A program made the position numbers and the translations under genes. A stretch of DNA of 64,000 nucleotides from a bacterium (lineage in GTDB: Bacteria; Planctomycetota; UBA1135; UBA2386). Positions 16,267-25,890 of the stretch are shown here, one piece after another. The notes beneath the pieces are model-generated. The model had not been told where the DNA came from and ran no database searches. It saw nothing but the letters and a program-made list of their open reading frames with translations. Position 1 is the first letter of the stretch. Each line of letters begins with the position of its first letter. The stretch is from the NCBI GenBank assembly GCA_024743115.1, contig JANSXC010000011.1, forward strand, positions 142,671 through 206,670. The letters run 5' to 3'.

Positions 16267-19200
16267 ATGAAGAACCACACTCGGCGCGTTCTCGCTCTCC
16301 TGCTCGCAACGGTCACGGCCTCGTTCCTCGCGGCCCAGAACTGCGTCAACCTGATCCCGAACCCGAGCTTCGAGGACTACAGCAGTCGGCCGGCGGGCGT
16401 GAGCCAGATTGGCAACGCCCACCACTGGTCGAGGCCCACGGCTGGCACGAGCGACTACTACCACGTCGATGCCTACAGCAGCCTCGTCCGCATCCCGGAC
16501 AACAGCCTGGGCACGCAGAGCACGCTCTGGGGTCGGGCCTACGCCGGGCTCTACCCCTTCGCGCAGACGGAACACACGAATCACGCGGAGTACTTGCAGG
16601 CACGGCTCGTGCAACGACTGGAGTCGGGCGTCACGTACGACTTCTCGATGTTCGTGAGCCTGGCCGACGAATCGCAGCAGGCGATCAATCAGATCGGCGC
16701 GCTGTTCACGAGCACGGCGATCAGCAGCACGATCTACGCCGCGTTCTCGGCGACTCCTCAGGTCGTGCACTCGGGCCATCCGATCACCGACCATCGCGGT
16801 TGGACCGAGATCCGGGGCTCGTTCGTCGCGAACGGTGACGAAGAGTACGTCACGATCGGTCGCTTCACGACGAACTACCAGTCCGTTCCGACGGAGCGCG
16901 GCACGCGCCCGAGCCCTTACTACTACCTCGACAACCTGTCGCTGCGGCGCCGCAATCACCCGCCGCAGTGCGTGGCGGTCGGGCAACCCGTGATCGAAAT
17001 CGATGCCGGCGTGCCGTGGTCCGGGATCCTCGCATTCACGGATCCCGACGGTGATCCACTGACGCTGCAACTGCCGACCAATCTGCCCGACGGCATGGTG
17101 GTGCAGGCGTTCGGCGAGCACACCGCCAACGCAGGCGTCAACGTGACCTGGACGCCGGAGCCGATCCACGGCGGCGGCCGCTACTTCGTCGGCGTGACCG
17201 CATCCGACTGCCTCGACCAGCGGGCGCGCTGCAACCTCACGCTCGAGGTCAGGTCGCCGGCGTGCGCGCCGTTGCCGCCAGGAATGGTCGGCTGGTGGCG
17301 CGGCTACAGCCTCGAGGACTGGGCCACCAACCACGACGGTGCGTGGAGCAGCACCTTCGTCCAATGCACTGCGTTCGTCCGCGACGCGTTGGTACTCGGC
17401 AGGAACCAGTACGTCACCGTGACGGACAGTCCGACGCTGGACTTCGTCGATCCCTTCAACCACTCCACCAACGAGGAGTTCAGCATCGACGCGTGGATCA
17501 GACCCGCGACGATCTCCGGCAAACGTGCGATCGTCAGCCACGTCGATCCGACGGACTGGGGGTTCGACTTCTTCCTCGAGAACGGCCGCCTGCGGCTCGG
17601 CCTCGTCGCGAACGGCCACGTGTTCTACTACGACGCGCAGCACGTGCCGCTCGCCCAGGACCGCTGGACTCTCGTGGCCGTGACCGCCAGCGTCACGCCG
17701 GTGCTGACGATCGCGGGCACCACGAACACCATCGAGTTCTATGTCGACGGTCAACTCGTGCCGACCATCGAAAGCAACTCCTACGCCAACGTCGTGCCGT
17801 CGAACAACCCGAGCGACCTCTACATCGGCCACAGCACGCTCGCGGGCACGGGCGGCAACCACAACCGCGGTTTCGAAGGCGGCATGGACGAAGTCGAGTT
17901 CTTCCATCGCGTGCTGCAGCCGAACGAGATCCAGGCGCTCTACGAAGCGGGCACGACGGGCAAGTGCCCGCCACTCGCGTCGGGGCAGGGTTCGGGCTCG
18001 GGCTCCGGTGTGAGCTGGGCGAGCAACCGCGCGATGCTCGGCACGACGTGGCAGATGCAGGTCACGGCGAGTCAGGCCCCCGACGCATTCGCGGCGCTAC
18101 TCATCGGCGACACGCTCGAACCCACGAACATCCCCGGCGTCGGTGGTTTCGGCATCGACCTGTTCTCGGGCTACAGCGCGCTGCTGGGAACGACCGTGCT
18201 GACCGGCAACGGGGCGGGCACGTTCACGATGGCAGTGCCGGCACACCCGACCTTCCTGCAGCTGCCGCCGTTCTACGTGCAGCCAGCGGTGATCAGCAGC
18301 CAGGGCCTGCTCGTCGCCAACGTCGATCGCCTGCAGATCGTCGCACCTGATTCCTTCACCGAGATCGATCGAACGATCGATCACCAGTCGCACGGTGGCT
18401 GGACGAAGATCGGTCACGACGCCGTGCGACTCGGCGACAGCGCCACGTCACCAGAACGCCGCGTGCTCGTCACGGGCGGCTTTCCGTCACTCAACGGCAT
18501 CGCCGTGCCGGCATTCTTCGAGGTCGCCGGCTCGGCCGACGTCGAAACGTTCGATCCGACGTCGCAGAGCTACACACCGCTGTCACCGATGCTCGAAGTT
18601 CGCGCGCACCATCGCTCGGTGCTGCTGCCGGACGGCCGGGTGCTCGTGATCGGCGGCTTCGGCGACCAGCGTCAGGCGCTCGCACACTGCGAGATCTTCG
18701 ATCCGGCGCTCAGCACGTTCCAGGTCGCGGCACCGATGCACACCGCGCGAGCGGGTCACGCGGCGACCGTGCTCCCCGACGGCCGGGTGCTCGTGACGGG
18801 CGGTTCGACGACGACGCAGGGGACCAGCATCGAAGCGATCCTCGCGGGCATCACGAACACCGCGGAGATCTACGACCCGGCCACGGGACGGTGGACGGCG
18901 ATCGCAGCGATGGGCAGCCCGCGTTACGCGCATACCCAGACGCTGCTCGCGGACGGTTCGGTGCTGCTCGTCGGCGGGATCGAGGACGACGGGGCGGTTC
19001 TCGGGGGACCTCTCGGCCGGCAACCGATCGTGACCGCCACGTGCGAGCGCTTCATTGGCGGCACGTTCGAGTTCGTCGCCGATCTGTCGGCCGGCACGGT
19101 CGGTCACGGCGCGAGCCGACTCGCGGACGGGCGACTGCTCGTGACGGGCGGCTACGTGGCGAACGGCGGGCTCGCCGCAACCGACCGCTGCGAGGTCTTC

Positions 19201-19509
19201 GACCCGGTGACGGTAAAGTGGAGCACCACGCAGAGCCTGCCGAGCCCGCTCGCCGAGCACGTCCAGGTAACGGTGCAGAACGGCAAGGCAGTCGTCGCCG
19301 GCGGCCACGACGGACCGTTCTGGGGATCGGCCTCCGGCGTGCACGACGGCACGACGTTCACGGTGATCCAGGGTCCGAGCCACGGCAGCTGGGTCGAGCG
19401 CCGACACGGCATGCGCGCCGTCGAACTCCACGATGGTGGCGTGCTCCTATGCGGCGGTCACGTCGGCACGGCGACCGACAGCGACTGGCTGTTCACGCCG
19501 GGGAACTGA
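16267..19509 (+). CDS. large secreted mosaic protein: Ig-like, LamG-like and Kelch domains
   Basis: A 1080-residue protein. The start at 16267 gives a signal peptide (MKNHTRRVLALLLATVTASF, LAAQ). Domains in order: an N-terminal beta-sandwich beginning NLIPNPSFEDY (residues ~22-235), a cadherin/Ig-like putative domain (FTDPDGDPLTLQLP, ~236-335), a LamG/concanavalin-like domain (GMVGWWRGYSLEDW to EFFHRVLQPNEIQALYEAG, ~338-565), the shared C-terminal-type domain placed internally (~581-695), and Kelch repeats (LLPDGRVLVIGGFG, VLPDGRVLVTGGS, LADGRLLVTGGY, ~728-1075). Likely a carbohydrate-binding surface protein; that is inference from domain content. Confidence 0.8.
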   Translation: MKNHTRRVLALLLATVTASFLAAQNCVNLIPNPSFEDYSSRPAGVSQIGNAHHWSRPTAGTSDYYHVDAYSSLVRIPDNSLGTQSTLWGRAYAGLYPFAQTEHTNHAEYLQARLVQRLESGVTYDFSMFVSLADESQQAINQIGALFTSTAISSTIYAAFSATPQVVHSGHPITDHRGWTEIRGSFVANGDEEYVTIGRFTTNYQSVPTERGTRPSPYYYLDNLSLRRRNHPPQCVAVGQPVIEIDAGVPWSGILAFTDPDGDPLTLQLPTNLPDGMVVQAFGEHTANAGVNVTWTPEPIHGGGRYFVGVTASDCLDQRARCNLTLEVRSPACAPLPPGMVGWWRGYSLEDWATNHDGAWSSTFVQCTAFVRDALVLGRNQYVTVTDSPTLDFVDPFNHSTNEEFSIDAWIRPATISGKRAIVSHVDPTDWGFDFFLENGRLRLGLVANGHVFYYDAQHVPLAQDRWTLVAVTASVTPVLTIAGTTNTIEFYVDGQLVPTIESNSYANVVPSNNPSDLYIGHSTLAGTGGNHNRGFEGGMDEVEFFHRVLQPNEIQALYEAGTTGKCPPLASGQGSGSGSGVSWASNRAMLGTTWQMQVTASQAPDAFAALLIGDTLEPTNIPGVGGFGIDLFSGYSALLGTTVLTGNGAGTFTMAVPAHPTFLQLPPFYVQPAVISSQGLLVANVDRLQIVAPDSFTEIDRTIDHQSHGGWTKIGHDAVRLGDSATSPERRVLVTGGFPSLNGIAVPAFFEVAGSADVETFDPTSQSYTPLSPMLEVRAHHRSVLLPDGRVLVIGGFGDQRQALAHCEIFDPALSTFQVAAPMHTARAGHAATVLPDGRVLVTGGSTTTQGTSIEAILAGITNTAEIYDPATGRWTAIAAMGSPRYAHTQTLLADGSVLLVGGIEDDGAVLGGPLGRQPIVTATCERFIGGTFEFVADLSAGTVGHGASRLADGRLLVTGGYVANGGLAATDRCEVFDPVTVKWSTTQSLPSPLAEHVQVTVQNGKAVVAGGHDGPFWGSASGVHDGTTFTVIQGPSHGSWVERRHGMRAVELHDGGVLLCGGHVGTATDSDWLFTPGN

Positions 19510-19519
19510 GGGAGGTCCG

Positions 19520-20503
19520 TCAGTCGGTGTCGGGGCGCCCGGGTTCCTGGTGCTCGGCGACCCCCTGCCGCACGCCGGGCAGCCCGGCAATTCCGAGGCT
19601 CGCATCGACCCCGCCCGTCACCATGCCGAGAAACCGGCCCTGCCGATCGAACATCGGCGCGCCGCTCGCGCCCTTCCGACCAGGGCAGGTCGTGAACACG
19701 GCGCGCTGCGCGAACCGGCCGGCCATGAGCAGCATGCCGCCGCGATAGATCGTCGCGCTCGTCGGCGGCCCCGTGACCCGCCCGACAGCGAAACCAATGC
19801 GGCGCGGATCGTGCGGCCAACCGTCGGGATGCTGGAAGTGCGGCACGTAGACCGACTCGTCGATGCGGACGCCATCGAAGCGCACACGAACGGGCGGCAG
19901 ATCGAGCACCCGCTCGACGCGCAGCCAGGCGTAGTCGCTGAGTACGGTGCGACTCCCCTGCCCCATCACGTCATCGTGTTCGCCGGGGTCGCCGATGCGC
20001 TCGACGGTGACGCGATCGCGGCCGCCTTGCTCACGCGAGTCGACGACGATGTGACCGCGGTCATCGACGAGGACGAGCTGGAGTTGCTGACCGACGAGCC
20101 CCGCCGGCTTGCCGAAATCCTCGAGGTTGTGGCGACACGTGATGATGCGATCGCGGCCAGGCCCCACGAACGCAGTGGCCGAGGCCGCAGGTCCGAGGTT
20201 GCGCGGCGCACCCGCACGTCGCAGATCGTCGACCAGGATCGCGTAGAGCCGCTCGTCGCTGGCGCTCATCGTGCCATCCCGACGACGCTGAGCCACGAGC
20301 GCCTCGATCTCCGGGATGCGTTCGGGGCCGTGGACCTCGGCGCGCGCAGGCGGGAACAGGATCAGGCGCAGCGCCGAGCGGGCTGCGGCTTCGACGGCGC
20401 GCGGCACGCGTTCGTCATCCGGCGGTACGTAGTGGCCTGCCGCGCTGCACCCGAACAGCACAGTGACGGTTCCGGCCGCGAACAGGAGCCTCACGCTACG
20501 CAT
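19520..20503 (-). CDS. lipoprotein trypsin-like serine protease
   Basis: A 327-residue protein. The start at 20503 gives a lipoprotein signal ending VLFGCS (lipid-modified Cys19). A chymotrypsin-fold triad is visible: His125 in ITCRHNLEDF, Asp190 in LSDYAWLRV and Ser280 in GRKGASGAPMF, where GASGAP replaces the usual GNSGGP. The protease should face the periplasm. The first 8 bases overlap the end of recQ, an unusual partner for a lipoprotein; co-transcription with recQ is likely but a joint role is not evident. Confidence 0.78.
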   Translation of the reverse strand: MRSVRLLFAAGTVTVLFGCSAAGHYVPPDDERVPRAVEAAARSALRLILFPPARAEVHGPERIPEIEALVAQRRRDGTMSASDERLYAILVDDLRRAGAPRNLGPAASATAFVGPGRDRIITCRHNLEDFGKPAGLVGQQLQLVLVDDRGHIVVDSREQGGRDRVTVERIGDPGEHDDVMGQGSRTVLSDYAWLRVERVLDLPPVRVRFDGVRIDESVYVPHFQHPDGWPHDPRRIGFAVGRVTGPPTSATIYRGGMLLMAGRFAQRAVFTTCPGRKGASGAPMFDRQGRFLGMVTGGVDASLGIAGLPGVRQGVAEHQEPGRPDTD

Positions 20504-22859
20504 ACCCTTCCACCTCCCCCTCACCCTTCGCACCGTCTTCGAGCGCCCGAAACGTCATCACGATCCGAATCGCATCGTAGGAAACGTCCCCGCCGAGCGC
20601 CTCGAACACGAGCTTGAGTCGCCCGCCGGCCGTCGCTGTGACCTCGGCGATCGCAGTCGCGACGCGTTCCTGATCCGGAAGCGGCACCCACGGCGTGATG
20701 CTGTCCGGGCGCTCGCTGCGGAGCCAGTTGCAGAGGTACTTCACGACGGTGTTCGGAGTCCGGCCGACCTCGGCCGCGACCTCTTCGATCGAACGCCCCA
20801 GCGCGAAACCCGCCGCCGCCGTTGCAAGGGTCGCCGCCCGACCGCCAGTCGAAGGGTCGGCCTCCGACTCGACGACGACCCGCGACTCCGACTCTCGCAG
20901 TCCCGAACTCGGCGAGTCTGCAGCAGCAGCCGTCGGCGTCGCATCGGTCGCGAGTTCGTGGTCGTTGCAGTGCTCCGCGATGGCGCCGAGGAACGCGGCC
21001 CCGAACGCCTCGAGCTTCTTCTGCCCGACCCCACGCGCGGCCAGGAACGCCGCGGGCGTACTCGGCCGGCGCCGCGCGAGGTCCTCCAGCGTCGCATCGG
21101 AGAACACGACGTAGGGCGGCACGCCGAGGTCCGTCGCGAGCTTGCGGCGCAGCTGCCGCAGAACTTCGAACAACTCCCCCTCGGCCGGCGTCAGCTCGGC
21201 CTCGACGACGGCCGCCTTACCGCTGCTGCGCCGCGACCGCCGCGGCTTCGCAGTCAGCGCCGCCTTCGAGACGCGCAGCTCGATCTCGCGTTCGCCGCGC
21301 AGCACTTCGCCGGCCGTCGCGCCGAGACCGAGCACCGGATACTCCCCCTCGCTGCGCACGAGCACGCCTTGATCGACGAGCTGGTCGACGTAGTTGCCGA
21401 GCAACATCGCCGAGACCTCGGCGCAGATCCCGAACGTCGGAATCTGGTCGTGACCGCGTTGCAGCACCTTCTCGTTCTTGCTGCCGCGCAGCACGTCGAT
21501 CACGTAGGCCCGGCCAAAACGCTGCCCAGTGCGATACACCGCGGACAGGATCTTCTGCGCCATGACGCTGCTGTCGGGCACCGTCTCGAGTTCGTCGAGA
21601 CAGACGTCGCAAGCGCCGCAGCCCTGGATCGTGCCATTACTGGCCGCGACATCGGGCGGCGCGTAGTCCTGCCCGAAGTGCGCACTCAACGCCTCGTGCC
21701 GACAGCGCGCGAGCCCCGCGAACCTCTGCATGTGCGACAGCAGATCGAGCTGTGCCGCAAGAGCCTCCGGATCGCCGCCGTGCTCCTGGCTGCTGCGCTG
21801 CATCACGGTCCGCCACTTCGCGGCATCCGCGTTGGAGTAGAGCAACAGACACTCCGCCGGCAGCCCGTCACGCCCCGCGCGCCCCGTCTCCTGCTGGTAG
21901 TGCTCGAGACTCTTCGGCATCGCCGCGTGCACGACGAGACGCACGTCACTGCGATCGATCCCCATGCCGAACGCCACGGTCGCGACGACGACGTCGAGCT
22001 TCTCCGCGCGGAAGTCGGCGCTGATCTGCGTGCGTTCGCCCGCGCCGAGCCCGGCGTGGTAGGCACGCGCGTCGATGCCGCGCTTCTGCAGCGCCGCGGC
22101 GAGCGACTCGGTGTCCTTGCGCGCGATGCAGTAGATGATCGCGGCGCTGCCCGGATGCCGCGCGGCGGCCTCGGCGACCTGATCCGTGAGCGACTGCCGC
22201 GGCAGCACGCGATAGCACAGCTCCGGGCGATCGAACGTACCGACGAGCACGCGTGGTGATCGCAGGTGCAGCTGCGCGCTGATGTCGTCGCGCACGCGCG
22301 GCGTCGCCGTCGCCGTATAGGCCTGGAACGGCACGTTGGGCAATCGCTCGCGCAGCTCCGCCATCCGACGATACTCGGGGCGGAAGTCGTGGCCCCACTG
22401 GCTGATGCAGTGCGCCTCGTCGATCGCGACGGCGCCGACATCCTGCTGGCCGAGCCAATCGAAGAACCAGTCCGAGAACAACCGCTCCGGCGCGACGAAC
22501 AACAGCCGCAGCTCACCCGAGTTCATGAGCCGCTGCAGCTCGGCGCGGCCCTTGCTGTCGAGGTTGGCGTGCGACGCCGCCGCGGGCACGCCGTTGAGAC
22601 GGAGCCCGTCGACCTGGTCCTGCATGAGCGCGATCAGCGGGGAGACGACGAGCGTGAGCCGATCGGTCACGAGCGCGGGCAGCTGGTAACACAGCGACTT
22701 GCCACCGCCCGTCGGCATGACAACGAGCGCATCCTCGCCATCGAGCGCTGCGTCGATCGCGGCACGCTGATTCGGTCGCAGTTCCGAGAACCCGAACCAG
22801 CGCTCGAGGTGTTCGCGGATCGCGGCGTCACGATCGGGGATGTCAGCGGGAGAACTCAC
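20496..22859 (-). CDS. recQ: ATP-dependent DNA helicase RecQ
   Basis: A 787-residue protein from GTG 22859; a TTG at 22889 is an alternative start. It has the full RecQ architecture: Walker A VVMPTGGGKSLCYQLPALV, the DEAD-type box DEAHCISQWGHDFRPEY, helicase motif VI ETGRAGRDG, the zinc-binding Cys cluster ending CGACDVC, a winged-helix RQC region, an HRDC domain (ATLEDLARRRPSTPAAFLA) and a C-terminal helix-turn-helix extension (SIEEVAAEVGRTPNTVVKYL). It unwinds 3'-5' at forks and recombination intermediates. It is divergent from the parvulin gene. Confidence 0.95.
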   Translation of the reverse strand: MSSPADIPDRDAAIREHLERWFGFSELRPNQRAAIDAALDGEDALVVMPTGGGKSLCYQLPALVTDRLTLVVSPLIALMQDQVDGLRLNGVPAAASHANLDSKGRAELQRLMNSGELRLLFVAPERLFSDWFFDWLGQQDVGAVAIDEAHCISQWGHDFRPEYRRMAELRERLPNVPFQAYTATATPRVRDDISAQLHLRSPRVLVGTFDRPELCYRVLPRQSLTDQVAEAAARHPGSAAIIYCIARKDTESLAAALQKRGIDARAYHAGLGAGERTQISADFRAEKLDVVVATVAFGMGIDRSDVRLVVHAAMPKSLEHYQQETGRAGRDGLPAECLLLYSNADAAKWRTVMQRSSQEHGGDPEALAAQLDLLSHMQRFAGLARCRHEALSAHFGQDYAPPDVAASNGTIQGCGACDVCLDELETVPDSSVMAQKILSAVYRTGQRFGRAYVIDVLRGSKNEKVLQRGHDQIPTFGICAEVSAMLLGNYVDQLVDQGVLVRSEGEYPVLGLGATAGEVLRGEREIELRVSKAALTAKPRRSRRSSGKAAVVEAELTPAEGELFEVLRQLRRKLATDLGVPPYVVFSDATLEDLARRRPSTPAAFLAARGVGQKKLEAFGAAFLGAIAEHCNDHELATDATPTAAAADSPSSGLRESESRVVVESEADPSTGGRAATLATAAAGFALGRSIEEVAAEVGRTPNTVVKYLCNWLRSERPDSITPWVPLPDQERVATAIAEVTATAGGRLKLVFEALGGDVSYDAIRIVMTFRALEDGAKGEGEVEGYA

Positions 22860-23005
22860 GGCTCGCGGTGTAACCGTGCACCGGCGCAAGGCAAGGTTAC
22901 GTTCGGATCCCGTCGAGGCAGCTATTTCCAGTGGACGTAATCACGGCGATCCCGCAGTCTCCGGCACCACAGACCCGCCGGCGCCCGGCCGGCCGCATTG
23001 AAACC

Positions 23006-23281
23006 ATGAAAGCATCCGCCCGTCATATCCTCGTCGACTCCGAAGCGACCTGCCTCGACCTCAAGCAGCAGATCGCCGACGGCGCCGACTTCGCCGATCT
23101 TGCAAAGAAGCACTCGTCCTGCCCCTCGGGCCAGCGCGGCGGCGATCTCGGCAGCTTCGGTCAAGGCCAGATGGTGCCCGAGTTCGACACAGTCGTCTTC
23201 AACGACGAGGTCGGCGTAGTGCATGGCCCGGTGAAGACGCAGTTCGGCTACCACCTGCTCGAAGTCACCGAGCGCAGCTGA
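23006..23281 (+). CDS. ppiC: parvulin-type peptidyl-prolyl isomerase
   Basis: A 91-residue single-domain parvulin, the length of E. coli PpiC. Family marks are [40 protein letters not shown] and [10 protein letters not shown]. The ATG at 23006 matches the family N-terminus (MKASARHI); the upstream in-frame start adds an unrelated stretch. No signal peptide, so it should act in the cytoplasm, catalysing cis-trans isomerisation of prolyl bonds. Confidence 0.92.
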   Translation: MKASARHILVDSEATCLDLKQQIADGADFADLAKKHSSCPSGQRGGDLGSFGQGQMVPEFDTVVFNDEVGVVHGPVKTQFGYHLLEVTERS

Positions 23282-23305
23282 CGCGCGGCCGATCTACCCC
23301 GCGGC

Positions 23306-25798
23306 CTATCGGATCGCGTCGTAGATCACGTGCCCACCTCCGGGCGCGTAGTCGTTGACCTCGTCGTTGACGAACACGAGGCGCAGCCGCGCGGCACTCG
23401 GCGCGATCCCGTCGATCGCGCTCCATGGAATCGCGATCTCACACTCGGTGACGTTCACGCGCGGCGCCGCCTGCACGAGTCCGAGCGATCCCGTATTGAA
23501 CACGGCCGCCGACTGTGTGAACAACTCGTCGCCCGCGAGCAGTAGGTCGCTGCCGATGCCACCGATCGACCAGCCGGTCGCGGCGTTGTCGTCGAGGTCG
23601 AAGAAGATCAGCGTGCGCGAGAACGGATACGCCGGCGAACCGTCGAGATTGAACGCATTGGCCGAACGGAACCGGAGGTAGACGCTGGCCTCATCGTTCT
23701 GCACCGCGATGTCGAGCCAATCGGGCCCGGCCGAATCCGGCACGTCGTCCGGATCGAGGAGCAGCGTCGGGGTGCCGGCCCAGTCGTCGAACACGCCGTC
23801 TATGACGATCGGCTGCCGCGGCAACGCCGTCAGGGTGACACGGTTCTGCTCTTCGTGACCCAGCGCATCGAACGCGCGCAAACACAGCCAGTAGGACTGG
23901 CCATTCGTAAGCCCGTCGATCGTCGCCTCGAACGGGTAGACCGCCGGTCCGATACCCTGAGCATAGCCGCCGCCGACTCCGGGTGTCAGCACGCGCCGCT
24001 CCGCAGCCGTGAGCGACGGGTCCGCCAGGAAGTCGAACGGCGAGTCCTGCACGTAGAGCGCGTAGCCCACGCGACTCTGATCCTGCGCGACGTCCCAGTG
24101 CACGGTCACGCTCTGATCGCCCGCCGTCACGCGCTGCAATCCGACGCGCGGGGTCGGCGCGATCGCGGGGGTCGGAAACGGCAGGATGTTGTCGTTGTAG
24201 GTGCTCGACCAGACCGGCGCGCGCGCGTCGGGCGTGACCTGGTCCATCGCGAAGCGGTTCGGCAGCGCGACGCCCGCATCGGTGAGGTAGTGCGCGAACC
24301 CGGCCGTGAGCTGCGCCTCGACGACGTCCTCGACGAGCGTCGAGAAACCGACCATCGATTGGCCGAGCAACGTACCGTGCTCGATCCCCGGGCCTTCGGC
24401 GTAGCCGAGACTCAGCACGCGGAAGCCATCAGGCCGCCCGGCTTCGGCCAGCAGCTTCGGGGCGAAGTTGTGCTTGTTGTCCGCGGAGAAGTACGCGTGG
24501 TATTGGTGCGCGTGGCTCGAGTCGAGCCGATAGCTCTCGACCAACACGAGATCGACGTGCTCTCGCGTCGTCGCCGCGTAGTGCGGGATCCGCGGATCGA
24601 AGAAGAACATGCCGCGGTTCTGCAGCGCGAGTTTGTCGGGATACCGCGCCTTGAACCGCTGAGTGAACGCGAGGAAGCCCGGCGCCGTCCACTCGAACTC
24701 GCTCTGGTTGAAGCTCGAAGAGTCGGTGTAGTAGTTGGGCGCACACGTGTCGAACGTGTCGTAGAACAACCCGTCGCACGAAAACCCACGACCGTGATCC
24801 ACGGTGAGCAGTTCGCGCATGCCAGGCTGCGCGTCGACGCCGTCGAGTTCCATCGCATCGAGCACTTCAAACCACTGCGGATCCCCCGCGTTGACGAAGC
24901 AGCCGCCGAACGCGCTGTTGCGATCGGGCAGCCCATCGCCCGTATCGGTCGGACTGCGATCGACGGAGTTGTCATCGAGATACCACGACGCGAAGCGCGG
25001 CCCCGTCGGGCTATTGGTCACGCTGCCGAGCGGCGGCAGACCGGTGAGCGGCTGGCCATCGGCGTTCGGCCCGCGCGGATCGATCCGAGGACCGGTCGCG
25101 TCGCCGACGAACCGCGGATCGAGCAGCATCTGCGAGTCGGTGAGCCCGACCGTTCGCAGGTCCTCGCCGACCGAGATGTAGGCGAGCACGATCACGTCGT
25201 CGGCGGGATCGAACGGATCGCGCCCGAGCTGCAGCTCACGAATCGTGGCGGCATCCAATCCACCGGAGGACGGATGCACGACGACGAGGTCGTGCTGCTT
25301 CGCGAGTTCCATCGTGCCGGCGTCGATCGGCCCGTAGTGAACCATCGGGTGCTGCACGCGCATGGCGGCGGCGCGCAGGTTGTCGAGTGCTGGAACCTCG
25401 ACGACCACCGGCGCGGCGATGCCATCATCGCGGCTCGCCGTGACGCGCAGACGCGCAGCCGACGTGGTCCGGAAGCCGAGGTCGGCAACCGAGTCCCACG
25501 GCAAGGTGATCGTCCGGCCAACGACCGCAGTCGCGACGCTCGTCAGGTCGATCGCCGGTGCCAGTGACAGCGGACGCCACGTCGACCCGTCGTAGGTGCA
25601 CTCGACCGCAAGTGCGACGGGCAGACCCTCCGGATCGGTCAGCGTCACCTCCAGCGCGACGATGCCCGACGGCGCATCCGGGAACGCCACTGTGGCCGTC
25701 ACCGGCAACGCGTCCCCGCCGCCACTGCCATCGCTGCCGTCGGATCCGCTCCAGCAGGCGGCGAACAAGAACAGAACGATCAGACCAACGACACGCAT
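23306..25798 (-). CDS. lipoprotein with GH114-like TIM barrel, FnIII-like and CBM9-like domains
   Basis: An 830-residue lipoprotein (signal MRVVGLIVLFLFAAC, lipid-modified Cys15). Residues ~146-540 resemble the GH114 / endo-alpha-1,4-polygalactosaminidase barrel: VLAYISVGED, CDGLFYDTFDTCAPNYY and LALQNRGMFFF are typical strand ends with acidic residues. A FnIII-like segment follows (~547-660, VTVHWDVAQDQSRVGYALYV), then a CBM9/DOMON-like C-terminus (~661-830, IVIDGVFDDWAGTP). Likely a surface polysaccharide hydrolase; the substrate is not readable. Convergent with the parvulin gene. Confidence 0.68.
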   Translation of the reverse strand: MRVVGLIVLFLFAACWSGSDGSDGSGGGDALPVTATVAFPDAPSGIVALEVTLTDPEGLPVALAVECTYDGSTWRPLSLAPAIDLTSVATAVVGRTITLPWDSVADLGFRTTSAARLRVTASRDDGIAAPVVVEVPALDNLRAAAMRVQHPMVHYGPIDAGTMELAKQHDLVVVHPSSGGLDAATIRELQLGRDPFDPADDVIVLAYISVGEDLRTVGLTDSQMLLDPRFVGDATGPRIDPRGPNADGQPLTGLPPLGSVTNSPTGPRFASWYLDDNSVDRSPTDTGDGLPDRNSAFGGCFVNAGDPQWFEVLDAMELDGVDAQPGMRELLTVDHGRGFSCDGLFYDTFDTCAPNYYTDSSSFNQSEFEWTAPGFLAFTQRFKARYPDKLALQNRGMFFFDPRIPHYAATTREHVDLVLVESYRLDSSHAHQYHAYFSADNKHNFAPKLLAEAGRPDGFRVLSLGYAEGPGIEHGTLLGQSMVGFSTLVEDVVEAQLTAGFAHYLTDAGVALPNRFAMDQVTPDARAPVWSSTYNDNILPFPTPAIAPTPRVGLQRVTAGDQSVTVHWDVAQDQSRVGYALYVQDSPFDFLADPSLTAAERRVLTPGVGGGYAQGIGPAVYPFEATIDGLTNGQSYWLCLRAFDALGHEEQNRVTLTALPRQPIVIDGVFDDWAGTPTLLLDPDDVPDSAGPDWLDIAVQNDEASVYLRFRSANAFNLDGSPAYPFSRTLIFFDLDDNAATGWSIGGIGSDLLLAGDELFTQSAAVFNTGSLGLVQAAPRVNVTECEIAIPWSAIDGIAPSAARLRLVFVNDEVNDYAPGGGHVIYDAIR

Positions 25799-25890
25799 TG
25801 CAGGATTCCCCCTAGGGATCGACCCGCAACCGTCACGACTGAAGCTGCGCGACAGCTGCGGTCCGTCACGCCCATGCCATCGGGTGTTCG

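Noticed and set aside
15946..17907. A 653-codon minus-strand open frame
   Set aside because: Antisense to the Kelch mosaic gene, with no signal peptide or domain and Arg/Asp-rich composition.
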